Of a stretch of DNA of 64,000 bases, positions 38,703-47,653 are shown piece by piece. The stretch covers positions 517,185 through 581,184 of the forward strand of contig CAWKCV010000005.1 in the NCBI GenBank assembly GCA_963848205.1. The letters run 5' to 3'. Within the stretch, counting starts at the first letter, position 1; each line of letters begins with the position of its first letter. The notes beneath the pieces were generated by a model that did not search any database, had not been told where the DNA came from, and was given only the letters and a program-made list of their open reading frames with translations. Source of the stretch: BOG-908 sp963848205. GTDB taxonomy: Bacteria; Pseudomonadota; Alphaproteobacteria; Acetobacterales; Acetobacteraceae. A program made the translations under genes and the position numbers.

Positions 38703-39304
38703 CTAGAGAGAGGTGGGTGGTCGCCGATCCTGGCCGGCGATATTGATGATCTTCAGCGCAATGGCTTCCGGCGTCAGCACGAAATCGACACAGCCGCTCG
38801 CGATCGCAGATTCAGGCATATCCGGGAAGCTGGTGGAATCGGGCGCCTGCGCGATAGTGATGCCGCCCACATCCCTGATGCCGCATAAAGCTGCCGCGCC
38901 ATCACCATCATAGCCGGATACGATGACCGCGATCAGCGGCCCACGCCAATTACGGGCCAGCGACACAAGGCAGACAGTTATCACATCCGGCCATCCGCGC
39001 GGTTTCGATATCGGTTTGAGACGGAGCGTCCGTCTTGCAGGTGCAGGTCGCGTTTTTCCGGTATGATGAAAACTCTGTCCGGAACGACCTCCAGTCCGTC
39101 GCTGATGAGCTCGACCGGCATCCGGGTATATCGCGGCAATATCTCGGGCAGCAGCGTCGGCACGGTTCTGAGATGGTTTACGATCACGATGGCAACGCCC
39201 ATGTCGGCAGGCAGGTGGCTGAGCAGTCGTTTATACAAATCCAGCCCGCCCGCGGACCCGCCGACGCAGACGATCGGAAAGTCGTCTAGTCTTGCGGCGG
39301 CCAT
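38703..39304 (-). pseudogene. CheB-like methylesterase with a single-base frameshift
   Basis: Stand-alone CheB methylesterase domain without a receiver domain. First frame (from ATG 39304 or 39328): FPIVCVGGSAGGLDLYKRLL (active Ser region), AIVIVNHL, LLPEILPRYTRMPVELISDG, VFIIPEKRDLHLQDGR. The frame is then lost near 39015-39030. In the next frame LKPISKPRGWPDVITVCLVS and VIVSGYDGDGAAALCGIRD (the Asp of GYDGDG) continue the same protein. Restoring one base after the DGR codons rejoins it. Either a pseudogene or an assembly error. Confidence 0.8.
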
Positions 39305-39470
39305 CGCACAATTTTCCAGTCCAGCCATCCGGACAAGCGGGTGCGGTCAGCCTACGCCACATTTTCCGTGCGATGTGCAGGCTGGTCTTCAAGCCTTGAT
39401 GCATGGACATCCAGCAGCGTCGGGTTGGCGCTGTGCAGCAAAGGGCTACCTGCCTTGCTTCTCGCTTTCA

Positions 39471-40250
39471 TCACGAGGCTGCTCGGATATCCGTGGATGA
39501 TAAAGCACGGCGGGCAAGGACAAGCAGCTGAGGCGGCGTCACGCTGGACAGGTCGGCCACGACTTCATCGGCCAGCTTTTTGTAGGTTTGAGGATGGTGC
39601 AGCTTGAGATACGCGATCAGGTGATGCGCGGCGTTGCTGTGCCCTTTGCCATGCCCGATCACGACAATCCGTTCGCACGAAGCGATCGCCCCTGCGATTC
39701 GCGTGTAGAAGCTCGGGTCTTCAGGCGCCCGCTGACCGCGCTCGCGGGATTGGTTCTCATAGGCAAGATGGTGCAGGAAATGGTGCGGGTCATAGGGGCG
39801 GATGACGTGCTCCGACGGGTCTTTGGCGCGAATGTCCAGGTGGTAAAGCCGGGCCTCGTGATGATCCATGACGACAAGAATATCCTCGGCCGCTTCAGCC
39901 GGTTCGCTTGCTACAGGTGAGCCGGCGGCAGCCCGGGCCGAACTGTGCGGCGACCAGCCGCTTCGTGTCAGCAGATGCCGGAAATCCATCACCTCGGAGG
40001 CGGTGAGATCCTTGGTGGAGGACTTGTGCACGAGGTGGTGCTCGCCTCCGATTCTGAACGCCATCTCGTTGTGCGACTTTTGCTCGACCGAGCCAAGCTT
40101 GCCGAACAGGGCGATGACATCGGGCCATTCAAGATTGTGCGCTATCGGGTGCCGGTAGAGTGCATCGAGTGTCGCCAGGGAGGTTTTCGACAGAGTCTCC
40201 CGGTCGCCGCGAGCCGGGCTGAATGTCACCTCGATATCATCCGCTTGCAT
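39471..40250 (-). CDS. HicA-like plus eRF1-like (baeRF-type) two-domain protein
   Basis: 259 residues from ATG 40250, preceded by AAGGTGGACGC. N-terminal part (~20-95) resembles the HicA/dsRBD-like fold: TLDALYRHPIAHNLEWPDVI, ALFGKLGSVEQKSHNEMAFR, HHLVHKSSTKDL. C-terminal part (~120-255) resembles the third domain of bacterial homologues of archaeo-eukaryotic release factors: DILVVMDHHEARLYHLDI, ERIVVIGHGKGHSNAAHHLI, YLKLHHPQTYKKLADEVV. Domain calls come from pattern recognition only. May act on ribosomes or RNA under stress. Upstream motif TAGGTAGTTTCCGA at 40351-40364. Confidence 0.6.
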   Translation of the reverse strand: MQADDIEVTFSPARGDRETLSKTSLATLDALYRHPIAHNLEWPDVIALFGKLGSVEQKSHNEMAFRIGGEHHLVHKSSTKDLTASEVMDFRHLLTRSGWSPHSSARAAAGSPVASEPAEAAEDILVVMDHHEARLYHLDIRAKDPSEHVIRPYDPHHFLHHLAYENQSRERGQRAPEDPSFYTRIAGAIASCERIVVIGHGKGHSNAAHHLIAYLKLHHPQTYKKLADEVVADLSSVTPPQLLVLARRALSSTDIRAAS

Positions 40251-40350
40251 GCGTCCACCTTGTGATTTTGCGATCTGACATGCGCCAGCATCCTGGCTGC
40301 GCCGTACTCTCAATGTCGAACCTGGACGGTTTGCGACTAGTCCAGCAGGG

Positions 40351-40364
40351 TCGGAAACTACCTA
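40351..40364 (-). promoter_or_regulatory. Shared upstream motif TAGGTAGTTTCCGA
   Basis: Minus-sense TAGGTAGTTTCCGA about 100 bases before the start at 40250. The identical 14-mer lies at 38423-38436 about 100 bases before the BON gene, and an 11-base core GTAGTTTCCGA recurs on the + strand at 40831-40841. Possible binding site or promoter part. Confidence 0.4.
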
Positions 40365-41036
40365 TGCTCCATCAAGCGACAGCCGGGCACAGGCGTATTG
40401 TTTCTTCTTTTCATAAAGAATGCCTCGCCTTTGCCCAGGCGCTGTCACTGAACTCTGACGAAAGCGCAGAAGGGAATCACAGAAACAGAGCCCCCAAAGC
40501 GGCAACCGCTAAGAGGCCCCGAAAGACCGGCCCAAAGCCGGCCCCGCGGAACAGGATGGCCTCCGCAAAGGTGATGAAATGCGTCGACCCGACGCATTTC
40601 ATGATGATCTGAACTATACAAACCGGCGACACCATGCCGGAAAACTGCGTGGCCGGTATGACCGTCAGCGGGGCGGTGGCGAAACGATGCTGGCTCCCTC
40701 GCCGGTCTTCACGCGGCCAGCGGTCCGCGACGCAGGCTACGATCAAGCTGGTGCGCATGGTGGATCGCCATGGCACGATTTCGCGTGAACCTACGAGACG
40801 GCCTGAGTCGATAACCGTTTTCTTTACTGAGTAGTTTCCGAGCCTTCCAAGCGGCGCCGCTTGGCACAAAGTGAAGATCCGCGTGGCGAGCCCACCCGAA
40901 TTCATCCGATCGGCCGCCGCGATAGAGGGAAGGCCACCATGCGCAAGACCGGCGGCTTCTCGGCTTCGTTCTCGGCGCCGCTGCTTGCGGCAAACGATCG
41001 CCTGCCGCGCGCTAGGCCAGCCGAGCCAATCGGGGA
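40365..41036. other. Gene-poor accessory stretch with a perfect inverted repeat
   Basis: About 670 bases where no frame on either strand looks like a real protein. Contains a 13-bp perfect inverted repeat around a 3-base loop at 40574-40602 (ATGAAATGCGTCG and CGACGCATTTCAT) and a partial copy of the upstream motif at 40831-40841. Probably remnant DNA next to a truncated ATPase gene. Confidence 0.5.
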
Positions 41037-41420
41037 TGGAAGCTGCGGGCCGAGGGGCGCATCGTGGCGATGGCCGGGGACGGCGTGAACGACGCGCCCG
41101 CCTTGGCCGAGGCGGATGTGGGCATCGCCATGGGCACCGGCACGGACGTCGCGATCCAAAGCGCCGGCGTGACGCTGGTTCGCGGCGACCTCGCCGGCAT
41201 CGCGCGCGCCAGGGCACTCAGCCGGATGACCATGCGCAACATTCGCCAGAACCTGGTGTTCGCCTTCGCCTACAACGCGATCGGCATCCCGGTGGCGGCC
41301 GGCGTGCTGTATCCCGCGTTCGGCATCCTGCTCAGCCCCGCGGTGGCCGCTCTGGCGATGGCGTTGAGCTCAGTCTCCGTCATCGCCAACGCGCTCCGCC
41401 TGCGTGCTGCCCATCTATGA
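41037..41420 (+). pseudogene. C-terminal remnant of a heavy-metal P-type ATPase
   Basis: About 127 residues of a P1B-type ATPase end: EGRIVAMAGDGVNDAPALAE (the GDGVND hinge motif), ADVGIAMGTGTDVAIQSA, NIRQNLVFAFAYNAIGIPVA and LSPAVAALAMALSSVSVIAN. The phosphorylation domain (DKTGT) and all upstream parts are missing, so it cannot function. Typical of a copper or heavy-metal pump; the metal is unknown. Confidence 0.85.
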
Positions 41421-41666
41421 CGCCCGCCGCCCCTCGCCAGTCCCAAGCCCGAGACCATTTGGTGACCACCCTTGTGGCTTGTGCGAGAAGCGCGGCCACC
41501 GGCGGCTCGATGACCAATTTCGGCCGGCGGGCGCTCGAGTATGGGAACCGCTTCATGCTGCTGGGCACGCCATTCAAGGTTCCCTCACAAACTCCCGCGC
41601 CGGTTTCAGCCTGGCAGACAGGGTTGCACTCCTGTCGCCCGACCTGTAATCCCGGCCGCCAAATAG

Positions 41667-41741
<75 letters not shown>

Positions 41742-41947
41742 TTCAACGGCGACCATCTCCAAACGCAGGCCGCTATGGATGCGCGCCGCCGAGCTGGCGC
41801 GGCCTTCGCACTTGAACCGCTCGCCTGGCGCTACCGGCTACGGGCAAAGTTGCCGTTCGGCGCCCACGTCGCGCATCTTTCCACGCCTGCCGATAATGTC
41901 GTGGGATCTTCCATGAACGGAGCCGAACCGTCGCCAGAGCTCGTTCC

Positions 41948-44900
41948 ATGACCGCGCCGGCCGGCTCCCTCGGAACATGGCAGTTCTGGATCGATCGAGG
42001 CGGCACCTTCACCGACATCGTCGCGCGCCATCCCGACGGCAACTGCACCACACACAAATTGCTGAGCGACAACCCGGGCCGCTATCCGGATGCCGCCATC
42101 GCCGGCATCAGGGGCGTGCTTGGCATCGCTCCCGATCAGCCAATCCCGCCCGGTCTCATCGCCTCGGTGCGGATGGGCACGACGGTGGCCACGAACGCTC
42201 TGCTGGAGCGCCGGGGCGAGCGGGTGCTCCTGCTGGTCAATACCGGTTTTGCCGACATGCTGCGGATCGGCAACCAGGCCCGCAAGCGGCTCTTCGACCT
42301 GCGCATCGCCACGCCCGAGCCGCTGTTCGACCGCGTGGCGGAGATCGCCGGCCGCGTCGGCGCAGACGGTTCGGAGGTCGAACGCCTCGATGAGGACGCG
42401 GCGAGCGCCGTGCTGCAGCAGGCGGCCGGTATGGGCCTGCGAAGCTGCGCCATCGCCCTCATCCACGCCTGGAAATATCCCGAGCACGAGCGTCGCCTGG
42501 CCACGCTCGCCCGCGCCGCCGGCTTTACCCAGATTTCGGCCAGCCACGACGTAAGCCCCCTGCTGCGGCTCATTCCGCGCGCCGACACGACGCTGGTCGA
42601 CGCTTACCTTTCCCCGATCCTGCGCCGCTATGTCGACCAGGTCTCGCGCGAACTGGTCGGCACGCGCCTTTATTTCATGCAAAGCAATGGCGGCCTGGCG
42701 GACGCGAGCGCGTTCAGGGGCAAGGACGCGATCCTGTCCGGCCCGGCCGGCGGCATCGTCGGCGCCGTTCGCACGGCCGAAATGGCCGGGCTCGATCACA
42801 TCATCAGCTTCGACATGGGCGGCACCAGCACCGACGTGGCGCTGTATGCCGGCGGGTTCGAGCGTGCTTTCGAGACCGAAATCGCCGGCGTGCGCGTGCG
42901 GGCGCCAATGATGGCGATCAACACGGTCGCGGCCGGCGGCGGCTCGCTGCTGCATTTCGACGGCGCGCGCTTCCGTGTGGGGCCGGACAGTGCGGGCGCC
43001 AACCCCGGCCCGGCCGCCTATCGTCGCGGCGGCAAGCTGACGGTGACGGACGCCAATGTCGAAGTCGGCAAGATCCAGCCGCGCCATTTCCCCGCAATCT
43101 TCGGGCCGGCGGGTGCCGACATGCTGGACGCCAGTGCCGTGCATGCCAAATTCGACACCCTGGCGGGCGAAATCGCGCGCGCGACCGGCCGCCTTGCGGA
43201 CACGCGCGACGTCGCCGAGGGCTTCCTGCGCGTCGCCGTCGCAAACATGGCCAACGCCATCAAGCAGGTCTCGATCCAGAAGGGGCACGATGCCAGCCGT
43301 TTCGCCCTGCAATGTTACGGCGGTGCCGGCGGCCAGCATGCCTGCCTGGTTGCCGACGAATTGGGCATGGACACCATCTTCATCCATCCGTTTGCCGGCG
43401 TACTGTCGGCCTACGGCATGGGATTGGCCGACCAGACCGTGATGCGCGAACAGGCGGTCGAGCAGCCTCTGACCGAGGATACACTGAGCGCACTGCTGGG
43501 CCGGTCCGATGCGCTGGAGACGCAGGCACGGGCGGCGCTGCACGCGCAAGGCGCCGACGTGCGTGGCGTGGCCGCCGTCACTCGGCTGCATCTGCGCTAC
43601 GAGGGTACCGACGCAGCGCTTGCTGTGCTGCTCGGATCGGCCGGTGACATCGCGGCGGCTTTCACCGCGGCGCACCTGGCCCGTTTCGGCTTCACGATGC
43701 CGGAGCGCCCGATCATCGTCGAAGCGCTCGAGGTCGAGGTCACCGCACCCGGCGAGAAAGTGGCGGAGGCGCTGCTGTTGCCGCGTGCCCGGGGTGGGCC
43801 GGAGGCGATTGACCAGGTGGAGATCTGGACCGGCGGCCGGGCCCATTCGGCGCCGGTGTTCGACCGGGCCGACCTGCGTGCCGGCGACCGCCTGCGCGGG
43901 CCCGCACTGATCCGTGAGACGATCGCCACCATCGTCATCGAACCCGGCTGGGCGGCCGATATCACCGACCGTAACCATATCCTGCTGCGTCGAACCGAGG
44001 CGCGCGAGCCACGCACTGCGCAGGCCGCCGATCGGGTCGATCCGGTGTTGCTCGAACTGTTCAACAATCTTTTCATGAACGTGGCCGAACAGGCGGGCGC
44101 CGTGCTGCAGAACACCGCGCTCAGCGTGAACATCAAGGAGCGGCTCGATTTCTCCTGCGCGATCTTCGATGCGCGCGGCAGGCTGGTCGCCAATGCGCCC
44201 CACGTGCCGGTCCATCTCGGCGCCATGGGCGAGAGCGTGCAGGCCGTGCTGCACGATGGCAGCCGTGTGCTGCGTCCCGGCGACGTCGTGATCCTCAACG
44301 ACCCGTATCACGGCGGCACCCATCTGCCCGACATCACCTGCGTGACGCCGGTGTTCGACGACGAGGGCGAGCACCTGCGCTTCTTCGTGGCCTCGCGCGG
44401 GCACCATGCCGATATCGGCGGCACCACGCCGGGATCGACGCCGGCTGACTCGCGCACGCTGGAGGAGGAAGGTGTCGTAATCGACACGTTCCTGCTGGTC
44501 GGGAGCGGGCATTTCCACGAAGCAGCGTTCCGCGCGTTGCTGGCCGAGGCGCGCTACCCGGCGCGCAATCCGGACATGAACGTCGCCGATATCAAGGCGC
44601 AGATCGCGGCCAACGCGAAAGGTGCACAGGAACTGCGCCGCGTCGTCGCGCACTACGGGTGGGCGACGGTCGAGGCGTATATGGGCCATGTCATGGACAA
44701 CGCCGAGGAGAGCGTCCGCCGTGTCATAGACAGGCTGCACGACGGCGCATTCCGCACCGAGATGGACGATGGGTCGCCGCTTTGCGTGTCGGTGCGCGTG
44801 GATCGTGCCGCCCGCTCGGCAGTCGTGGATTTTACCGGCACCGGCCCGCAGCACGCGGGCAACTTCAACGCGCCGCCGGCGGTGACACGGGCGGTGGTGC

Positions 44901-45622
44901 TCTATGTGTTCCGCTGCCTGGTCGGTGACGATATCCCGCTCAACGATGGCTGCCTCAGGGCGCTCAGCCTGGTCATCCCGCCGCGCACGTTCCTCTCGCC
45001 GGCGCCAGGTGCCGCGGTGGTTGCCGGCAATACCGAGGTGAGCCAGGCCGTGTGCAACGCGCTGCTGGGCGCAGTCGGCGCGCTGGCGGGCAGCCAGGGC
45101 ACGATGAACAACTTCCTGTTCGGCGACGGCGAGCGCCAATATTATGAAACCATCTGCGGCGGCGCGGGTGCCGGGCCGGGGTTCGCCGGAGCATCCGCCG
45201 TGCAGACCCACATGACCAACACGCGGATGACCGACCCGGAAATCCTGGAAGTGCGCTATCCGGTCAGGATCGAAGCGTTCGCCATCCGCCGCGGGTCCGG
45301 CGGCGCCGGACGCTGGCCGGGTGGCGACGGCGCCCTCCGCCGCCTGCGTTTCATGGCCCCGATGACGGCCGTGATCGTGGCAGCCAGCCGCAAAATCGCG
45401 CCGTTCGGATTGGCGGGCGGCGGCAATGGCGCCGTGGGCCGCCAATGGGTGGATCGGGCTGGCGGTGAGCGAACCGAGCTGAGCGGCACCGCACGGACCG
45501 AACTGCTGCCGGGCGACATCTTCACCATCCTTACACCTGGCGGCGGCGGTTTCGGAGACACGCCCCGCGAGCCGCTCCTGCCGGCCTCAGGCGACGCGCC
45601 GGGCAGAATGCAAGGCGTATGA
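41948..45622 (+). CDS. 5-oxoprolinase (HyuA-HyuB fusion)
   Basis: 1224-residue ATP-dependent 5-oxoprolinase/hydantoinase: hydrolyses 5-oxoproline to glutamate (glutathione salvage). The HyuA half (~1-690) begins WQFWIDRGGTFTDIVARHPD and has SFDMGGTSTDVALYAGG (actin-like ATP site), LSGPAGGIVGA and CYGGAGGQHACLVADELG. The HyuB half starts near residue 697 (VLLELFNNLFMNVAEQAGAV) with LNDPYHGGTHLPDITCVTPV, FFVASRGHHADIGGTTPGS and GGAGAGPGFAGASAVQTHMT. Length equals the eukaryotic fused enzyme, and the N- and C-terminal signatures favour 5-oxoprolinase over hydantoinase. A gene two downstream also yields glutamate. Confidence 0.92.
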   Translation: MTAPAGSLGTWQFWIDRGGTFTDIVARHPDGNCTTHKLLSDNPGRYPDAAIAGIRGVLGIAPDQPIPPGLIASVRMGTTVATNALLERRGERVLLLVNTGFADMLRIGNQARKRLFDLRIATPEPLFDRVAEIAGRVGADGSEVERLDEDAASAVLQQAAGMGLRSCAIALIHAWKYPEHERRLATLARAAGFTQISASHDVSPLLRLIPRADTTLVDAYLSPILRRYVDQVSRELVGTRLYFMQSNGGLADASAFRGKDAILSGPAGGIVGAVRTAEMAGLDHIISFDMGGTSTDVALYAGGFERAFETEIAGVRVRAPMMAINTVAAGGGSLLHFDGARFRVGPDSAGANPGPAAYRRGGKLTVTDANVEVGKIQPRHFPAIFGPAGADMLDASAVHAKFDTLAGEIARATGRLADTRDVAEGFLRVAVANMANAIKQVSIQKGHDASRFALQCYGGAGGQHACLVADELGMDTIFIHPFAGVLSAYGMGLADQTVMREQAVEQPLTEDTLSALLGRSDALETQARAALHAQGADVRGVAAVTRLHLRYEGTDAALAVLLGSAGDIAAAFTAAHLARFGFTMPERPIIVEALEVEVTAPGEKVAEALLLPRARGGPEAIDQVEIWTGGRAHSAPVFDRADLRAGDRLRGPALIRETIATIVIEPGWAADITDRNHILLRRTEAREPRTAQAADRVDPVLLELFNNLFMNVAEQAGAVLQNTALSVNIKERLDFSCAIFDARGRLVANAPHVPVHLGAMGESVQAVLHDGSRVLRPGDVVILNDPYHGGTHLPDITCVTPVFDDEGEHLRFFVASRGHHADIGGTTPGSTPADSRTLEEEGVVIDTFLLVGSGHFHEAAFRALLAEARYPARNPDMNVADIKAQIAANAKGAQELRRVVAHYGWATVEAYMGHVMDNAEESVRRVIDRLHDGAFRTEMDDGSPLCVSVRVDRAARSAVVDFTGTGPQHAGNFNAPPAVTRAVVLYVFRCLVGDDIPLNDGCLRALSLVIPPRTFLSPAPGAAVVAGNTEVSQAVCNALLGAVGALAGSQGTMNNFLFGDGERQYYETICGGAGAGPGFAGASAVQTHMTNTRMTDPEILEVRYPVRIEAFAIRRGSGGAGRWPGGDGALRRLRFMAPMTAVIVAASRKIAPFGLAGGGNGAVGRQWVDRAGGERTELSGTARTELLPGDIFTILTPGGGGFGDTPREPLLPASGDAPGRMQGV

Positions 45623-45683
45623 GTTTATCGCTCTGGCGCAATGATATGGATTGGCGCGGCGCGCGAGTTTTGTTATGGTTCTG

Positions 45684-45697
45684 CAACCAGGAGGTTG
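45684..45697 (+). promoter_or_regulatory. Small hairpin holding the ribosome site of the next gene
   Basis: CAACC-AGGA-GGTTG: five paired bases around AGGA, with the AGGAGG ribosome site partly in the stem, 7 bases before the ATG at 45705. Could tune translation; unproven. Confidence 0.35.
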
Positions 45698-45704
45698 TCG
45701 GGAC

Positions 45705-46604
45705 ATGCATAGCAGATGGTTGCTCGGGATTGCCCTGTCGGCCGCGTTCGCCGCGCCGGCCGCCGCCCAATATCCCACGCAATATGCCGATCGGGAGACC
45801 AGCCGCACTTCCGACCCATGCGCCCCGCCGCCGATCACCACCAACGCGTTACTGGCCCTGGCCGGCGCGCTGACCCAGCAGCGGCACGACACCGCGTGCC
45901 TGGCGTTCCGCCGCGCGCAATGGGCCTCCTACAACGCGCAACAGGAGGCCAAACGCCGCGAAACCGCCGATGCCCTGGCACTCGCGCAGACGCAGCGGAT
46001 ACAGGCCGAAGCGCAGGCTGCGGCGAAGTCCGCCGAGGTCTCCCGCCGGGCGGAGATCGCACATGCAAAATCGCAGCAGACACATGCAAGGGCGGCTGAA
46101 CGCGCCCGTGCGCAGCGTGAGGCTCGGCTGGCCGCCGATGCGCGCGATTCCAGGCTGGAGGATAACCGGCGCCGGACCCAGTATGTGGCCCTGATCACGG
46201 CCGAGCGCGCGGCCGGCAATGTATGCCGGCATCCGGAGATCGCGCGCTCGATGATGCAGCAATGGAGCGCACTGGACGCGATGAAAGCCGAGAGCCTGAA
46301 AGCGATCGACATCGAGCATGTCACGACGACCGCTTACGACTTAGAAACCGGGCGTATTACCTGCCATGGCGTGTTCGTCACCAACCAGGGGCTGAGACTG
46401 ATCGGTTCGGCCTCCGCGCGGAAGAACATCGCCGGCGACCCGATCTTCGCCTGGAGCCGTGATGCGCGGCAGGATCTCTCGCTCTACGATGCGCCATCCG
46501 CCCCGGACGCGAACGCGCCGGAGATGCAAGCTGGAATCAGCCAGCCAGCTTCCGAAGTTACGGTGACCCGCGTGATGGCGACGACCACCGCCCCAAAGCT
46601 CTGA
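45705..46604 (+). CDS. Secreted Ala/Arg-rich coiled-coil protein of unknown function
   Basis: 299 residues from ATG 45705 (AGGAGG upstream). Signal peptide WLLGIALSAAFAAPAAAQ. Residues ~60-155 are a long, highly charged predicted coil (RRETADALALAQTQRIQAEA; RRAEIAHAKSQQTHARAAER), followed by a globular part (GNVCRHPEIARSMMQQWSAL; YDLETGRITCHGVFVTNQG) with two cysteines. Family not recognised. Sits between 5-oxoprolinase and a convergent N-formylglutamate amidohydrolase. Confidence 0.68.
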   Translation: MHSRWLLGIALSAAFAAPAAAQYPTQYADRETSRTSDPCAPPPITTNALLALAGALTQQRHDTACLAFRRAQWASYNAQQEAKRRETADALALAQTQRIQAEAQAAAKSAEVSRRAEIAHAKSQQTHARAAERARAQREARLAADARDSRLEDNRRRTQYVALITAERAAGNVCRHPEIARSMMQQWSALDAMKAESLKAIDIEHVTTTAYDLETGRITCHGVFVTNQGLRLIGSASARKNIAGDPIFAWSRDARQDLSLYDAPSAPDANAPEMQAGISQPASEVTVTRVMATTTAPKL

Positions 46605-46619
46605 ACCGGGCCCTTCGCC

Positions 46620-47381
46620 TCAGCCAGCTATCGCGGACCAGGCGCGGGGCAGGGCGCGTGCCAGGCGCTCCGCCCATTCCGCCTGTCCCAGCGGCTCTGC
46701 GATCAAATCCTGCCGGATTTCCAGCTCCACATAGGGCAACCCGCGCCGTTCGGCATGCACGGGCACGGTGTAGTCGGACTCGTCGCTGAGCTGGTAAGGT
46801 TCGTTGTCGCCCACCAGCAGCCCGTCTTCACGCAGGATTTCGGCCAGCGCGAGCGACAAAGCCGGGTCGCGGTCGTGCAGCACACCGGCCTGCCACGGCC
46901 GCGCGACACCGCCGAACACCGGTGTGAAACTATGGACCGCAATCACCGCCACGGGCTCACCGGACTCTGTTCGCCGATCCAGCTCGCCGGCGATCGCCCG
47001 GTGATAGGGCTCGAAAATCTCGCTCACCCGCGCGTCCACAGAAGCGGCGCTCAACCCGTGATTGCCCGGCACCTGCGTGCCATCGCTCACCATCACGACC
47101 GACGTTGGATGGCCAGGCGCACGATTGCAGTCGATGACCAGGCGCGAAAAAGCCTGGATGATGCAGGCGGCACCGAGTTTCCCGCTGAGCGCCGCGCAAA
47201 CGCCGGCAGCGCCGATATCCCAGGCAATGTGGCGGTCCCAATCAGCTGGCCCGACACCGAGGTCGCCAAGGCTGCGCGGCACCGCGCGGCCGGCATGGTC
47301 GCACAGCAGCAGAAAGGGCGAGCGGCCGGTGGGGTTGAACCACTTCACCGGGTTCGGATCGTCCGCCGCCAGCAACCCCAT
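46620..47381 (-). CDS. N-formylglutamate amidohydrolase family protein
   Basis: 253 residues from ATG 47381 (GAGGGGCAAAGTGC upstream). Family hydrolases release formate from N-formylglutamate (histidine breakdown) or act on related amides. Motifs: LLLCDHAGRAVPRSLGDLGV, FSRLVIDCNRAPGHPTSV, AVIAVHSFTPVFGG, LVGDNEPYQLSDESDYTVPV and GLPYVELEIRQDLI. No other hut genes are adjacent, so the substrate is open. Divergent from the small basic gene and dcd. Confidence 0.87.
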   Translation of the reverse strand: MGLLAADDPNPVKWFNPTGRSPFLLLCDHAGRAVPRSLGDLGVGPADWDRHIAWDIGAAGVCAALSGKLGAACIIQAFSRLVIDCNRAPGHPTSVVMVSDGTQVPGNHGLSAASVDARVSEIFEPYHRAIAGELDRRTESGEPVAVIAVHSFTPVFGGVARPWQAGVLHDRDPALSLALAEILREDGLLVGDNEPYQLSDESDYTVPVHAERRGLPYVELEIRQDLIAEPLGQAEWAERLARALPRAWSAIAG

Positions 47382-47437
47382 GCACTTTGCCCCTCTGCCC
47401 TTGCGCCTGCGCGCCGCGCCTGCTTTGTCCCCCAATC

Positions 47438-47620
47438 ATGGCCGAAAACAAGCCGCAAATCCCGCATCTGACCGAGCGCGCGCAGGCGCAAGCCGACGAG
47501 CGCCGCGCACGCGAAGCCGCCGCCCTGCGTGAAAACCTGCGCCGGCGCAAATCGCAGGCCCGCGCCCGAACCGACGAGCCCGCGCCCGCCAGCCAAGCGG
47601 ACGACGCGCAAACGCACTAG
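47438..47620 (+). CDS. Small basic charged protein of unknown function
   Basis: 60 residues, starting MAENKPQIPHLTERAQAQAD and rich in Arg, Ala and Glu (ALRENLRRRKSQARARTDEP), so helical and soluble. No membrane segment. Lies 33 bases before dcd and divergent from the N-formylglutamate amidohydrolase. Small size keeps confidence low. Confidence 0.5.
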   Translation: MAENKPQIPHLTERAQAQADERRAREAAALRENLRRRKSQARARTDEPAPASQADDAQTH

Positions 47621-47653
47621 GCTGCCACACGCTTACGGAGTCGCTCGCCGCCC

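Noticed and set aside
40398..40430. Possible further copy of the dispersed hairpin element
   Set aside because: TTTCTTCTTTTCAT-AAAGAATGCC shows only loose similarity and lacks both the CAAAAG arm and the tail.
40477..41217. Minus-strand open frame over the P-type ATPase remnant
   Set aside because: Arg-rich N-terminal half is antisense to a recognisable ATPase tail; the hydrophobic end alone is not enough to call a gene.
41831..45445. Very long open frame (about 1200 codons) on the minus strand
   Set aside because: It lies fully antisense to 5-oxoprolinase, is rich in His/Arg/Gly typical of reverse-strand readings of high-GC genes, and shows no domain.
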